Shown here in pieces: positions 17,145-26,172 of a stretch of 64,000 nucleotides of DNA (the first letter of the stretch is position 1; each line of letters opens with the position of its first letter). A model generated the notes under the pieces. It ran no database searches and was not told the DNA's origin. It was given only the letters and a program-made list of their open reading frames with translations. The position numbers and the translations under genes were made by a program. This DNA is from an uncultured Clostridia bacterium (GTDB lineage Bacteria > Bacillota > Clostridia > Christensenellales > UBA1242). The stretch lies in NCBI GenBank assembly GCA_905235475.1, contig CAJOLU010000004.1, forward strand, positions 1 to 64,000, in the 5' to 3' direction.

Positions 17145-17843
17145 TTATTTTAGATATTTTAACAAATCTGGCAAAACTTCATCGCGTTTTTTGCTTGCTT
17201 CAATCATAAATTTTTGAAAATTGCTCTCTAGCGGAATTGGGTCCTCTCTTGCCATATTTAATAGAGTTATATCCATTCTTGGGTTATAAAGTCCAGCAAA
17301 AGTTTGAGCAACAAAGTATGCTGCATCGGCATCTTCAACATCATAGCGATCCATCATATAGCCAATGTCCACATCACTATCTTCAACATATTCCAAAACT
17401 GGTGTGATAAACATTCGAAGCCTATCAACAGAAAGTTTGCTCCCGTTTGCTATTGCAAGCATTCCCCACTTGTGTGCCAAAGTTAAATTAACTGGTATTG
17501 CACCATCAACACCCTTTTTATACATAAAACATAAATAATCCATTGCGGAAACATTTCCTGTAACAGCTAAATCCAATAATTCAACCAAATAGTCAACATA
17601 TTTCGCCTCAAACTCTTGTTGTTCCATATATTCACTTTGTTCACGCAGTTGCACAAAAGTTGATTTAATTGCATTGAATAATTTTGTTTGGTCCTCATAA
17701 CTCACTTTGGAATAATCTTCAAAATTAAACTTAACCATAGAATTTTCAATATCGCTGCCCACATCTCTTTGTTTTAAAATTGGTTTTTGAATTAATTTAA
17801 TTTTAGATTTTTGTGTTGTGTTTTCCTTTGTTGTTTTTGCCAT
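17145..17843 (-). CDS. Sel1-like-repeat cytosolic protein
   Basis: 232 residues, no signal peptide, with a Lys/Thr-rich N-terminus. Residues about 85-135 read LDLAVTGNVSAMDYLCF and LAHKWGMLAIANGS, the helix-turn-helix pattern of a Sel1-type (TPR-like) repeat; the flanking parts are also helical. Such domains hold protein-protein contacts. It is the last gene of a three-gene operon (23427 to 17145), starting 21 nt after the 1224-residue exoprotein with an AGGAGAGAGG site. Because its two partners are exported and it is not, a role in their production or in signalling is conceivable but unproven. Confidence 0.7.
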   Translation of the reverse strand: MAKTTKENTTQKSKIKLIQKPILKQRDVGSDIENSMVKFNFEDYSKVSYEDQTKLFNAIKSTFVQLREQSEYMEQQEFEAKYVDYLVELLDLAVTGNVSAMDYLCFMYKKGVDGAIPVNLTLAHKWGMLAIANGSKLSVDRLRMFITPVLEYVEDSDVDIGYMMDRYDVEDADAAYFVAQTFAGLYNPRMDITLLNMAREDPIPLESNFQKFMIEASKKRDEVLPDLLKYLK

Positions 17844-17864
17844 ACCTCTCTCCTTTTAGTATAT

Positions 17865-20800
17865 TTAAGCATTAACCACATTAAAGCCAATGATTAATGG
17901 AATATTTATCGCATAGAAAGCGTTAGAATTTTCAACATCAATAAAGCATTGTAGTGTTATTTTATATTGCCCACTTTGAGCAAGTGGATTCTCTTCATTT
18001 TCTGTTGTAAATTTATAACCATCTATTGCACTTAATGTGAGTTGTCCTGTTTCTCCAAATATCACAGACACATACACACTATAATCAACCTCTTCAATAT
18101 TTGGATTATTACTCATCAATATTCCACGTAAAGAAAGGCCACTATAGTTATCGTTATAATCTGAATTTGTGCCGTTTTTGTTGTTTGCAACATTCAGCAA
18201 GGCTCTAACATCGCCCAACAACTGCCCCATTGATGAATTTAATTTTATGATGTTTGTTGTATAATCACTTTCATCTTTTTCAGCATATAATCCATCCACA
18301 TTATATGTGGAGCCCTCTATTGTTACCTGTGATTTTAATGAAATGCTATAATCATTTTCAGTCAAGTCAAAGTCAATTCTATATGAATCCACAGCTTTTA
18401 AAACTTGATTAACACTCATTGTGTAAACAAGATAAACATATTTGCCATTAATCTCACTCTTCCACCCATCATATAAAGCAAATTTAAATGCATCATTATA
18501 AGTGTTAACCTTAATATGCTGTGCAAGATTGTTTTGTGTTAAAGTTACAATATCATTTTTATTAATTACCTTTGAAGCATTATCAATAACAACCACACGA
18601 TATCCAACTGTTTTGCCTCTCACATCCAAATCTTCATATCCGTGTTCTTGTTTTACGGTTAATGTGGAATAAACAGAATTTGGCAAAGTTAACCCATTGG
18701 AATCAAAACTAATTTGAGTTGATGTGGATGTTTCAGCAATTGATATGTGTTTAACATCATTTGAATATCCCAGAGCAGGGTTTTCACTATCTGCCTTCCA
18801 ATAATAAACGGTTGCTCCATCAATTTCTTTTGAATCTACAATATAATATTTTCCTCTAATAAGTAACAGTTGTGTGCCATCTGTGTTATTGAATGTTGCA
18901 TTTTCTCCTTCATACAACACTCTTCTATTCAAATCTTTACTAAGCAAGTGTGTGTTAAGTTCTTGCACAACATCAAAAACTGCATCAATTGCCTGAATAT
19001 CCACCAGTTTAATTTGAGCCTTAATGGAACTTAAAGGATTTTCATCTATTGAGAATTCAAGCAAACAATCATCATCTTCTGGCTTGTCTTCCACAGAAAA
19101 ACTTGCATATAAATAATTTGTGTCATAGAATAATCTTAAATTTTGTTGGCTTGCACTCATGGTTAAAGTTGCTTGCAAACGTGAGCCTGGTTTTGAATTT
19201 TGAAGGGCTGCTTTTGAGTTGGCAATTAGATAGAAATCTTTTCTTGATTGAGCCACAATTTCAATATCGCCTTCAATTTTGTCTTTTAAAGTTTGGTCAT
19301 AGAAAAATGACAATTCAACAAGCTTTTCAGTTACCACAATTTTTTCACTTATTTGTGGGTCATAAAGCACAACATAATTATTTTTATTACTTTCTATTAA
19401 ATCAGTTGATTTAATTTCATCAATTAACAAATAACCAGTTTCATCATTAACAGCAAAGGTTTCATAAAAACAGTTTATTGGCTCATAATCTTGGTTACAT
19501 AAAACAAGTTTTGGATATATGTTAATGTTACCTTGTCCAATAGCATAAACTTGAGAACCATATGTTGTTGGTGTTTTAATTTGTCCTGTTGATGAAAGCG
19601 AAATCACATCACTCACACGTGTTTGAGCAAAAAACACCCATTTTGCAAACAATGATTGATCAGTTGAAGTGTAGATAATTGGTCTTTCTGTTTCTTTTGT
19701 GTAATCAATTTTTAATTCATTTGAGTTATTTGAAGATAAAATGCCTTCTTCAATAATTTTTTCATTGTTGATTAAAACTTCTTCATCATACTTTTTCCCC
19801 GCAAAATAAATGTAATTTTCATCTTCTTTTGCAAAATTGATTGTGAGTTCTGCATTATAAGTTAATTCATTTAACTCTTCATTTTGTTGGTTGGTTACTG
19901 GCTTATTGATGATTGAAACAACTTTGAAAGCCAAATATGGCAGATTGGTATCAGAAAAACTTTGTTGGTTTGAAATGATTAAATAAATATTTTCATCACT
20001 AAAAAGCATTCGACTTGCAGTGAAAGAGGCTATTTTGTTTGTTGTTTTTGTTCCATTTGTTACATTTCTTGTGCTAAATGAACTAATTGGTTCAACAAAA
20101 CCTTCTGCTAAAGAACTAACCGAAATAGTTCCCGCACCTTCGTCTGCAACACCATGATTTGAACGAAGTTCTGCGTAAATTGATGTGAAATCATTTTCAT
20201 ATGGGTTGTTGTGACCATTATAAAACTTTGGAATAATGCTAATACCCAAACTCAAACCATCATCTTGTTCAATAGAATTGAAATTAACATTCATTTGTTT
20301 GTTAAGAAAACAGTTAATTGTGTTATCTTTGATTTGATTATTATCATATTCCAACTTCTCAATCTCATATGCTGCAGTTTCAACAACAATTTCAGATGCC
20401 ACTCTTTCTGTTCCCCCAAGCAAAATTGGAAGAGTTGCAACAATTTTTATAGAACCAGTTGTTGCGGCGTCTGCACCAACAACACTTAACTCACTTCCGC
20501 TAATTACAGCTGAATCCGAACTTACTGCTTCTAGGCTAAACATTGCTTGCTTAAACTTACCCAAAATTGGAGATGTTGCATTTTGTGGGAAAGTTCTAAC
20601 TCCAAGGTCTAATTGTGTTCCTTGAATGAAATAGCGAAGTGAATTATTCTCTTGCCAACCAATTGTGTTGTTTTCTTTTTCCACAACTGTGTAGTATTTT
20701 CCCTTTTCATACTTTGAAGTGCTTTCCCCAACAAAATAAATCGTTTTCCCTAAATGATTTTGTGTTGTGTCACTAATATTTAAATATTCATCGCCCTCAT

Positions 20801-21539
20801 TTGTAATTTTTCGTATATTTTTATAAGAAATTCCAGAAGTCTTTTTGATTGAATCAGTTAAATCAATTTTTTGATTGGTTGTGTCGTTATAATCATAACC
20901 ATAAACAACAATTTCAAAATTCTCTACTGGAACATCAACTTGCACTTTTATTTCATCTGCATCAAGCAAATTGTCACCACTTCTTGCGTGAATGTAACTT
21001 ATGCCACCTTTAAGATATGACGCATCTTTGTCGGGGTTTAAATCATTATCTTCATATTTAGTTGTTGCAAGCATTAATGTGATTGGGTCATTAACTTTTA
21101 CATCAATTTTGTTAGAATCAACAGGGATATAATTCCCTTCTTCATCTTGCAACAATTCTCCAGAACCATTTCTTTGAACGAACCACACGCTTGTTGCTTC
21201 TTTGCTTGCTGGAGTAAACTCAGTGCCACTGGAGTTGTTTATAACAACAGTTATTGTTCTTGTTGAATAGTCAACCTCTTCATTTCCTGCAACACCTGCA
21301 ATTTTAAAATCAATTGTTTTATATATATCTGTGGTTGAAATGCTTGTCACATCATTTTCTGTTGTGACTTCAGCAGAATTTTCTGGCATTGAAAAAGCAA
21401 TTTTGTCAACTTTTTTCTCAACTTTTCCAAAGCCATTAATGGAAAGAAAGATTGCAATTGCAATAAACAAAACAACAAAAACTGCAAGCATTCCATAACC
21501 AACCACAGTCATTGATGATAAAAATCTTTTTTTATTCAT
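17865..21539 (-). CDS. Giant membrane-anchored Ig-like exoprotein
   Basis: 1224 residues. After a short basic start there is one strong hydrophobic segment (about residues 12-34) without a clear cleavage site or lipobox, so it is probably an N-terminal anchor. The rest is beta-rich, Ser/Thr/Asn/Asp-rich and lacks repeats with clear identity, but contains repeated value-judgement-like phrases of the bacterial Ig (BIG) type such as SSTGQIKT and SAIDGYKFT. No LPxTG is present. AGGGGGAA precedes the ATG. It lies in an operon behind a BIG-type lipoprotein. Function unknown; a surface scaffold or adhesin is inference. Confidence 0.75.
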   Translation of the reverse strand: MNKKRFLSSMTVVGYGMLAVFVVLFIAIAIFLSINGFGKVEKKVDKIAFSMPENSAEVTTENDVTSISTTDIYKTIDFKIAGVAGNEEVDYSTRTITVVINNSSGTEFTPASKEATSVWFVQRNGSGELLQDEEGNYIPVDSNKIDVKVNDPITLMLATTKYEDNDLNPDKDASYLKGGISYIHARSGDNLLDADEIKVQVDVPVENFEIVVYGYDYNDTTNQKIDLTDSIKKTSGISYKNIRKITNEGDEYLNISDTTQNHLGKTIYFVGESTSKYEKGKYYTVVEKENNTIGWQENNSLRYFIQGTQLDLGVRTFPQNATSPILGKFKQAMFSLEAVSSDSAVISGSELSVVGADAATTGSIKIVATLPILLGGTERVASEIVVETAAYEIEKLEYDNNQIKDNTINCFLNKQMNVNFNSIEQDDGLSLGISIIPKFYNGHNNPYENDFTSIYAELRSNHGVADEGAGTISVSSLAEGFVEPISSFSTRNVTNGTKTTNKIASFTASRMLFSDENIYLIISNQQSFSDTNLPYLAFKVVSIINKPVTNQQNEELNELTYNAELTINFAKEDENYIYFAGKKYDEEVLINNEKIIEEGILSSNNSNELKIDYTKETERPIIYTSTDQSLFAKWVFFAQTRVSDVISLSSTGQIKTPTTYGSQVYAIGQGNINIYPKLVLCNQDYEPINCFYETFAVNDETGYLLIDEIKSTDLIESNKNNYVVLYDPQISEKIVVTEKLVELSFFYDQTLKDKIEGDIEIVAQSRKDFYLIANSKAALQNSKPGSRLQATLTMSASQQNLRLFYDTNYLYASFSVEDKPEDDDCLLEFSIDENPLSSIKAQIKLVDIQAIDAVFDVVQELNTHLLSKDLNRRVLYEGENATFNNTDGTQLLLIRGKYYIVDSKEIDGATVYYWKADSENPALGYSNDVKHISIAETSTSTQISFDSNGLTLPNSVYSTLTVKQEHGYEDLDVRGKTVGYRVVVIDNASKVINKNDIVTLTQNNLAQHIKVNTYNDAFKFALYDGWKSEINGKYVYLVYTMSVNQVLKAVDSYRIDFDLTENDYSISLKSQVTIEGSTYNVDGLYAEKDESDYTTNIIKLNSSMGQLLGDVRALLNVANNKNGTNSDYNDNYSGLSLRGILMSNNPNIEEVDYSVYVSVIFGETGQLTLSAIDGYKFTTENEENPLAQSGQYKITLQCFIDVENSNAFYAINIPLIIGFNVVNA

Positions 21540-21576
21540 AGTTCCCCCTGTTTTATTATGTTAAAACAACAAATTA

Positions 21577-23427
21577 TTATGTATTCCCCCAATCAACCTC
21601 AATTGTTTTAACAAAATCTTCGCCAGCACATATTGTTACATAAATTGTTGAGATAATCTTGTTTGATGAAATTCTTATGTAATTCTGCATTATTATAATA
21701 TTAGCATTTTCATCTTCCAAAACACAAACATCTTTTATGCTATCATAAGTTCCATTAACAGAAATCACAACGCAATATTCACCATTAGTATACATTTGTT
21801 CACTCACTTCACAAGAAATATCTGATTCAACAGTTATGTAATATGCATATTGCCTATCCCCAACACAAATGTTCACAACTTCTTGCCCAGCACTTTTTGC
21901 ACAAACTTTTGTGCCATTAAGTTCAAGAACGCCATTGTTATTTTGCAAGGATATTTGATAGTTGGTGTTTGCATAAACTGGAACAACATTTGAAATTGCA
22001 AAATCTTTCTCTTCATTAATTTGCATAGTGATGTTCACATCTTCCACGCAAGAAAAAGTGTCTGGAAAAACATTTGTGACATCAAAAGTTAAAATCTTTT
22101 GAAAGGTTCTACCATCAATTGCAGTTGCGGTCAACAAAACACGTGCGTTGCCACTTTGTTCCACTTTAAAATAAAACTTATTTAGTGCCACTTTTTCAAG
22201 TGTTAGGTTGCTGGCTTCAGCATTGATTTCATTATAACAATTTGTGTCAAGATTGTCAAAACAAATTATGCCATAAAAATACTTTTTATTTTGAATTGCA
22301 AGCGGGAAATAGTTGCTATCTTCTGCTATTTTGTATAATTCATAGTTGCCCGTTTGTGAATTTGGCACAAACTCAATCAAAGAATTTGCATTGTCCACAA
22401 GTGTTTCTTTCGTTGTGTGTTGCTTTGCAACATACAATTTCACATCTTCTTGGTTTAAATATTTGTAGCAATAAATGTTTAAAGAATTTGAAACAAAAAC
22501 AACTTCGCTATTTTGCCTTTCAAGTTTTACGCTAATATCACTTTTCCCATTGCCATAAACTTTGATTGGAACATAAACTTCGTTTGAATTTTTAACAATT
22601 ATTTGCCTATTTTGGTCTATATCCCAAAGTTGATTTGCGTTTGCTTTTGCAATTTTGTAACTGGCAATATTTTGGCTTGACCTTAATTTTAAATAATAGT
22701 TTGGCAAGTTGTTATCATTCCCACTAAAAAGAGGATAACTTTCCTTTTTTGCAAATTCCGTTCCACTGCCATCACATAGGGCAAGTGTTAAATCTTCCAC
22801 CGGCCTTTCAATTACCACTTTTGTGTGTTCTTCGATGTAGGAAAACTCTTTTTTCTCCTCATCATAATCCTTCACCGCTCTAACAGTTAAAGTTGCTGTT
22901 CCAGTTGTTTGAGGAATGATAACATCTTTGTTGGTTTGAAAACAGTTCCAATCTGAACTAACACACTGCAAGTCAAAGTTGTATGGCTTGTTGTTTTGTG
23001 TTGTCACATTGCAAGAAAATTTGTTGTTGCGAGTTCCAATAAAAAAGATGTATTGACTTTCCAGTTCAATATCTGTGGCAAATGCTGGTTCAATCACAGT
23101 AACTGACACGCTTTGAGAATATGTTTTGTTGTCTTTCACAAAACTAACAACAAATTTGGTTTTCCCTTCTTTTTTGGCAACAATTTCACCCGTTTCGCTA
23201 TTATAATCTATAATATTTGCGTCCCAAAACACATTATATTGAGTGTTAGATTCAATTTTAAGTTCCCTTGTGCTAAGGTTTGAATTTGTCATTAACACAA
23301 TTTCATCCTCACTCACAAAATAGCAATAAAGGTCTGCTGTTTTGCAGCCAACAAAAGCAAAAAGTGAACAAATTAACAATGCCATCAAAATTATAATTTG
23401 GCAAATTTTATCTTTTGTTTTTAACAT
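21577..23427 (-). CDS. BIG-like lipoprotein, apparently leaderless mRNA
   Basis: 616 residues with a type II signal peptide and lipobox FVGC (Cys28). The mature protein starts with a segment of bacterial Ig type 2 character (STRELKIESNTQYNVFWDAN, then GEIVAKKEGKTKFVVSF, the typical A-x-K-x-G-x-[AT] turn). Further Ig-like segments follow, including GVLELNGTKVCAKSAGQEVVNI near residue 510. It is the first gene of an operon. There is no Shine-Dalgarno site: TATAAT ends exactly 6 nt before the ATG, so transcription should begin on the start codon. Function unknown; surface display is inferred from the lipobox. Confidence 0.8.
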   Translation of the reverse strand: MLKTKDKICQIIILMALLICSLFAFVGCKTADLYCYFVSEDEIVLMTNSNLSTRELKIESNTQYNVFWDANIIDYNSETGEIVAKKEGKTKFVVSFVKDNKTYSQSVSVTVIEPAFATDIELESQYIFFIGTRNNKFSCNVTTQNNKPYNFDLQCVSSDWNCFQTNKDVIIPQTTGTATLTVRAVKDYDEEKKEFSYIEEHTKVVIERPVEDLTLALCDGSGTEFAKKESYPLFSGNDNNLPNYYLKLRSSQNIASYKIAKANANQLWDIDQNRQIIVKNSNEVYVPIKVYGNGKSDISVKLERQNSEVVFVSNSLNIYCYKYLNQEDVKLYVAKQHTTKETLVDNANSLIEFVPNSQTGNYELYKIAEDSNYFPLAIQNKKYFYGIICFDNLDTNCYNEINAEASNLTLEKVALNKFYFKVEQSGNARVLLTATAIDGRTFQKILTFDVTNVFPDTFSCVEDVNITMQINEEKDFAISNVVPVYANTNYQISLQNNNGVLELNGTKVCAKSAGQEVVNICVGDRQYAYYITVESDISCEVSEQMYTNGEYCVVISVNGTYDSIKDVCVLEDENANIIIMQNYIRISSNKIISTIYVTICAGEDFVKTIEVDWGNT

Positions 23428-23433
23428 ATGAAA

Positions 23434-23462
23434 ATTATACTAAATATAAAAAATCGTGTCAA
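23434..23462 (-). promoter_or_regulatory. Consensus promoter giving a leaderless start
   Basis: On the minus strand: TTGACA (23457-23462), 17 bp, TATAAT (23434-23439), then 6 nt and ATG at 23427. The -35 lies inside the terminator hairpin of the upstream small gene. Confidence 0.8.
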
Positions 23463-23486
23463 TAATAAACACGATTTTATTTTTTG
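23448..23486 (-). terminator. Terminator of small gene at 23477-23635
   Basis: A 9-10 bp stem AAATCGTGT/ACACGATTT is followed by six U on the minus strand. It overlaps the promoter of the next gene. Confidence 0.7.
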
Positions 23487-23635
23487 TGATTAACTTTTTC
23501 TTCTACTATCTGTGATATTATCAATAGCAATAACAAGAGCCACCAAAAAGGCAACATCTGTGTCGTCAAAAACGTCCAAAACAAAAAAGATGAACCTCTT
23601 AACGAAAATAACTTATTCTTTACAAATAACCTCAT
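23477..23635 (-). CDS. Small ORF (52 codons), possibly frameshifted
   Basis: ATG at 23635 with GGAGG 5 nt in front opens a 52-codon frame beginning MRLFVKNKLFSLRGSSF and continuing as a Trp/Leu-rich hydrophobic tail. The locus is bracketed by two intrinsic terminators, which supports a separate transcript. From about codon 17 the -1 frame looks more protein-like in codon use (VLDVFDDTDVAFLVAL, ending DSRRKS at 23490, just before the terminator stem). The switch point is a T-TTT-TTG heptamer (23588 down to 23582), so either one base is missing from a T run or a -1 slip occurs. The N-terminus resembles the start of LURP-one/YxjI-type proteins, but the rest does not. Function unknown. Confidence 0.4.
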   Translation of the reverse strand: MRLFVKNKLFSLRGSSFLFWTFLTTQMLPFWWLLLLLLIISQIVEEKVNHKK

Positions 23636-23681
23636 CTATTCCTCCATCGAATAAACCAAAGGTTAGCAAGTAAAAGAGCTA

Positions 23682-23712
23682 AAAACAGCCCACTTAAAAG
23701 TGGGTCTGTTTT
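23682..23712 (-). terminator. Terminator of nfeD-stomatin operon
   Basis: Stem AAAACAG-CCCACTT / AAGTGGG-CTGTTTT with one bulged base and a U run on the minus strand. Confidence 0.8.
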
Positions 23713-23722
23713 GTTTTGATTG

Positions 23723-24628
23723 TTATTTTTTGCTAGATTTTGTCTTTTTCGTTTCTTTTTTCATGGCTTCCACTGTTTCTTTTGCTGTTGCAACAAAGTT
23801 TGTAATGCTTGTGAGTTCACTTGGAATAATAAGTTTTGTTGCGTTTCCATCTGCAACTTTTTGGATTGCTTCAAAACCTTTTAGAGTTAGGTATGCTTGG
23901 TCTGGTTTTGATTCTACAATAAGTTTAATAGATTGTGACAAACCTTCTGCCTCTTTAATGAGAGCAAGTCTTTTGGCTTCAGCACGCAAAATTGCCGCTT
24001 CTTTTTCTCCTTCTGCAATTAAGATGTTACTCTTCTTTTCACCTTCTGCAATCAAAATTGCCTCACGCCTTTCTCTTTCTGCTCTCATCTGTTTTTCCAT
24101 GGCGGTTTGAATATCTTTTGGTGGCAAAATGTTTTTAAGTTCCACACGATTAATTTTAATTCCCCATGGGTCGGTTGCTTCATCCAAAATTGCTCTCATC
24201 TTTGTGTTAACTGTGTCACGGCTGGTGAGAGTTGCATCAAGTTCCAGTTCTCCAACAAGGTTACGAAGAGTTGTTGCTGTTAAGTTTTCAATTGCTGCAA
24301 TTGGGCGTTCAACTCCGTATGTATACATTTTTGGGTCTGTTACTTGAAAATAAACAACTGTGTCGATTTGCATTGTAACATTATCTTTTGTGATAACTGG
24401 TTGAGGTGCAAAGTCTGCAACTCTTTCTTTTAGTGTGATTGGTGGACCAGCTGGCCTATCAAAAAATGGAATAATGAAATGGATTCCAGTTTCCAAAACT
24501 TTGTGAAATTTTCCAAGTCTTTCAATAACAATCGCTGTTGATTGATGAACAATTTTTAAACTTAATGCCAATATTGCGATAATAACAAGTGCTAACACCA
24601 CAATGGCAATAATAAGGGCTGTGCTCAT
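23723..24628 (-). CDS. SPFH/stomatin (QmcA-like) membrane protein
   Basis: 301 residues. An N-terminal hydrophobic segment (about 5-27) precedes a complete SPFH/Band 7 domain: TAIVIERLGKFHKVLETGIHF, RVADFAPQPVITKDNV, ENLTATTLRNLVGELELD. After it comes a long Glu/Ala/Arg coiled coil (KQMRAERERREAILIAEG and repeats of ILIAEGEK) and a Lys-rich tail. Such proteins form large rings in membrane microdomains and are commonly paired with an NfeD protein. The start overlaps the stop of the NfeD gene by one base (TAATG), which implies coupled translation. Confidence 0.92.
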   Translation of the reverse strand: MSTALIIAIVVLALVIIAILALSLKIVHQSTAIVIERLGKFHKVLETGIHFIIPFFDRPAGPPITLKERVADFAPQPVITKDNVTMQIDTVVYFQVTDPKMYTYGVERPIAAIENLTATTLRNLVGELELDATLTSRDTVNTKMRAILDEATDPWGIKINRVELKNILPPKDIQTAMEKQMRAERERREAILIAEGEKKSNILIAEGEKEAAILRAEAKRLALIKEAEGLSQSIKLIVESKPDQAYLTLKGFEAIQKVADGNATKLIIPSELTSITNFVATAKETVEAMKKETKKTKSSKK

Positions 24629-25080
24629 TATTTATTCTCCTTTTTTTCTATAAATTTTTTAACAATAAGTTTGTTGCCCTCAACTTTTGTGACAACAACC
24701 TTTTCTCCTTTTTTTATGGTTTGTTCTTTTTCGCTTTGTGCGGTCCAAACAACACCATTAACTTTAATGCTTCCATTTTGCTCTGGTTTTATTTCTTCAA
24801 AAAGTGGAAAAACAGAGCCAACCAAAGTGTCAACATTTGTTTTGATTGTGTCTCCTTTGAGCAAAAACTTAAGGCAGAATTTTCTTAGGCACAAAAGCAA
24901 AATAAGTGCCAGCAAAACAAACACGAGTGCTTGAATCCAAATTGCCACGCCACAAATATCTAAAATGGCTGCCACAACTGATGAAGCACAAAACCAAATA
25001 GAAACCATTTGCATAGAAGCAAGTTCCAAAATAGCACTAACAACCAAAATTCCAAGCCAAATCCAAACAAAAAATGTCAT
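24628..25080 (-). CDS. NfeD-like membrane protein
   Basis: 150 residues: three to four hydrophobic helices in the first 75, then a soluble OB-fold domain (TLVGSVFPLFEEI, VNGVVWTAQSE, KGEKVVVTKVEGNKLIV), which is the short NfeD1b layout. Proteins of this family work with stomatin/SPFH partners in membrane organisation, and its SPFH gene follows with a one-base overlap. GAAAGGAG precedes the ATG, and a TTGACT-17-TATAAT promoter lies directly upstream. Confidence 0.88.
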   Translation of the reverse strand: MTFFVWIWLGILVVSAILELASMQMVSIWFCASSVVAAILDICGVAIWIQALVFVLLALILLLCLRKFCLKFLLKGDTIKTNVDTLVGSVFPLFEEIKPEQNGSIKVNGVVWTAQSEKEQTIKKGEKVVVTKVEGNKLIVKKFIEKKENK

Positions 25081-25102
25081 AATTCTTTCTCCTTTCTTAA
25101 TT

Positions 25103-25131
25103 ATTATATTTTATTAGCAATTATTAGTCAA
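25103..25131 (-). promoter_or_regulatory. Promoter of nfeD-stomatin operon
   Basis: TTGACT (25126-25131), 17 bp, TATAAT (25103-25108) on the minus strand; the ATG follows at 25080. Confidence 0.75.
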
Positions 25132-25154
25132 CTTCTTACGCAATTTTTTAAAAT

Positions 25155-25179
25155 AAAAAACACACAGTTGTGTGTTTTT
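25155..25179 (-). terminator. Terminator of zur-znuACB operon
   Basis: An AAAAACACACA/TGTGTGTTTTT hairpin lies about 150 nt beyond the permease stop. No ORF lies between; a smaller stem CAGCAT/ATGCTG sits near 25261-25282. Confidence 0.7.
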
Positions 25180-25326
25180 CGATTTTATAACTTTGGAATA
25201 TTCACTGATGAATCTTTATGATCAATGTCTAAACCATATTTATGTTGTGGTTTATATTAACAGCATTATTTTAATATGCTGATTTAAAACTTTTAGAAGC
25301 TTTATAACAATCATTTTACCTTGTTT

Positions 25327-26172
25327 TTACGCCTTTTTCCCTTTTAAACAAAGGGCAACACAATTGAAGATTAAGTATATGAGTAGATCAAACACAACAA
25401 TAGTTGCTCCAATTGGCATATCAAACAAAAGTGAGAACATAACCCCACAAAATGCCCCAAAAACAGAAATTATGCACGCACAAATTGTGACGCTCTTAAA
25501 ACTCTTAAACAACCTCATTGCCGAAATTGCTGGAAAAACAATTAAGGCAGACACCAAAAGTGAGCCAACAAGACGCATTGCAAGAACAATAACTATTGCA
25601 ACAATAACCGCAAGGAGCAAATTTAGCCACTTTGTTTTAACACCTGTTGCCTTTGAAAAATTTTCATCAAATGTGATGGCAAATATTTTGTTATAAAAAA
25701 TTGCCACAAGCAAAACAACAAGCAAAGAAAGCCCAACAGAAAGCCAAACTTCCAAAGATGAAAGATATAGAATTTTGCTGGAAGAGAACAAAATGTCACA
25801 AACATCACCAGAGATGTTTCCACTTGTTCCAAACACGCTCATCAAAATGTAACCAATTGCCAGAGCACTAACCGAAACCATTGCGATGCTGGCATCGCCT
25901 TTTATTTTCCTGTTTTCTCCACCACAAAGCAAAAAGATTGCAAAAAGAATTGTAACAGGCAAAGTTAAAATCATACTATTTGAAATATTGCAAACTGTGG
26001 CAACTGCCCAAATTCCAAATGCGGCGTGAGATAATCCATCTCCAATATAAGAATATCTTTTCAAAACCAAAGTAACTCCCAACAACGAAGCACACACCGA
26101 AATTAAAACAGCCACAATTAATGCATACCAAACAAAAGAATAATTAAAATACTCAAAAAAACTAATATCCAT
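25327..26172 (-). CDS. znuB: Metal (zinc/manganese) ABC transporter permease
   Basis: 281 residues of the ABC-3 family with about eight hydrophobic helices. Landmarks: SLLGVTLVLKRYSYIGDGLSHAAFG near residue 30 and LVGSLLVSALIVFPAISAMRL near residue 200, both diagnostic of ZnuB/AdcB/MntB permeases. It forms the membrane channel for the substrate delivered by the lipoprotein at 26887-27861. Its ATG overlaps the stop of the ATPase gene by one base, so it is last in the four-gene operon. Zinc is favoured over manganese because of the linked Fur-type regulator and operator, but the metal is not proven. Confidence 0.93.
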   Translation of the reverse strand: MDISFFEYFNYSFVWYALIVAVLISVCASLLGVTLVLKRYSYIGDGLSHAAFGIWAVATVCNISNSMILTLPVTILFAIFLLCGGENRKIKGDASIAMVSVSALAIGYILMSVFGTSGNISGDVCDILFSSSKILYLSSLEVWLSVGLSLLVVLLVAIFYNKIFAITFDENFSKATGVKTKWLNLLLAVIVAIVIVLAMRLVGSLLVSALIVFPAISAMRLFKSFKSVTICACIISVFGAFCGVMFSLLFDMPIGATIVVFDLLIYLIFNCVALCLKGKKA

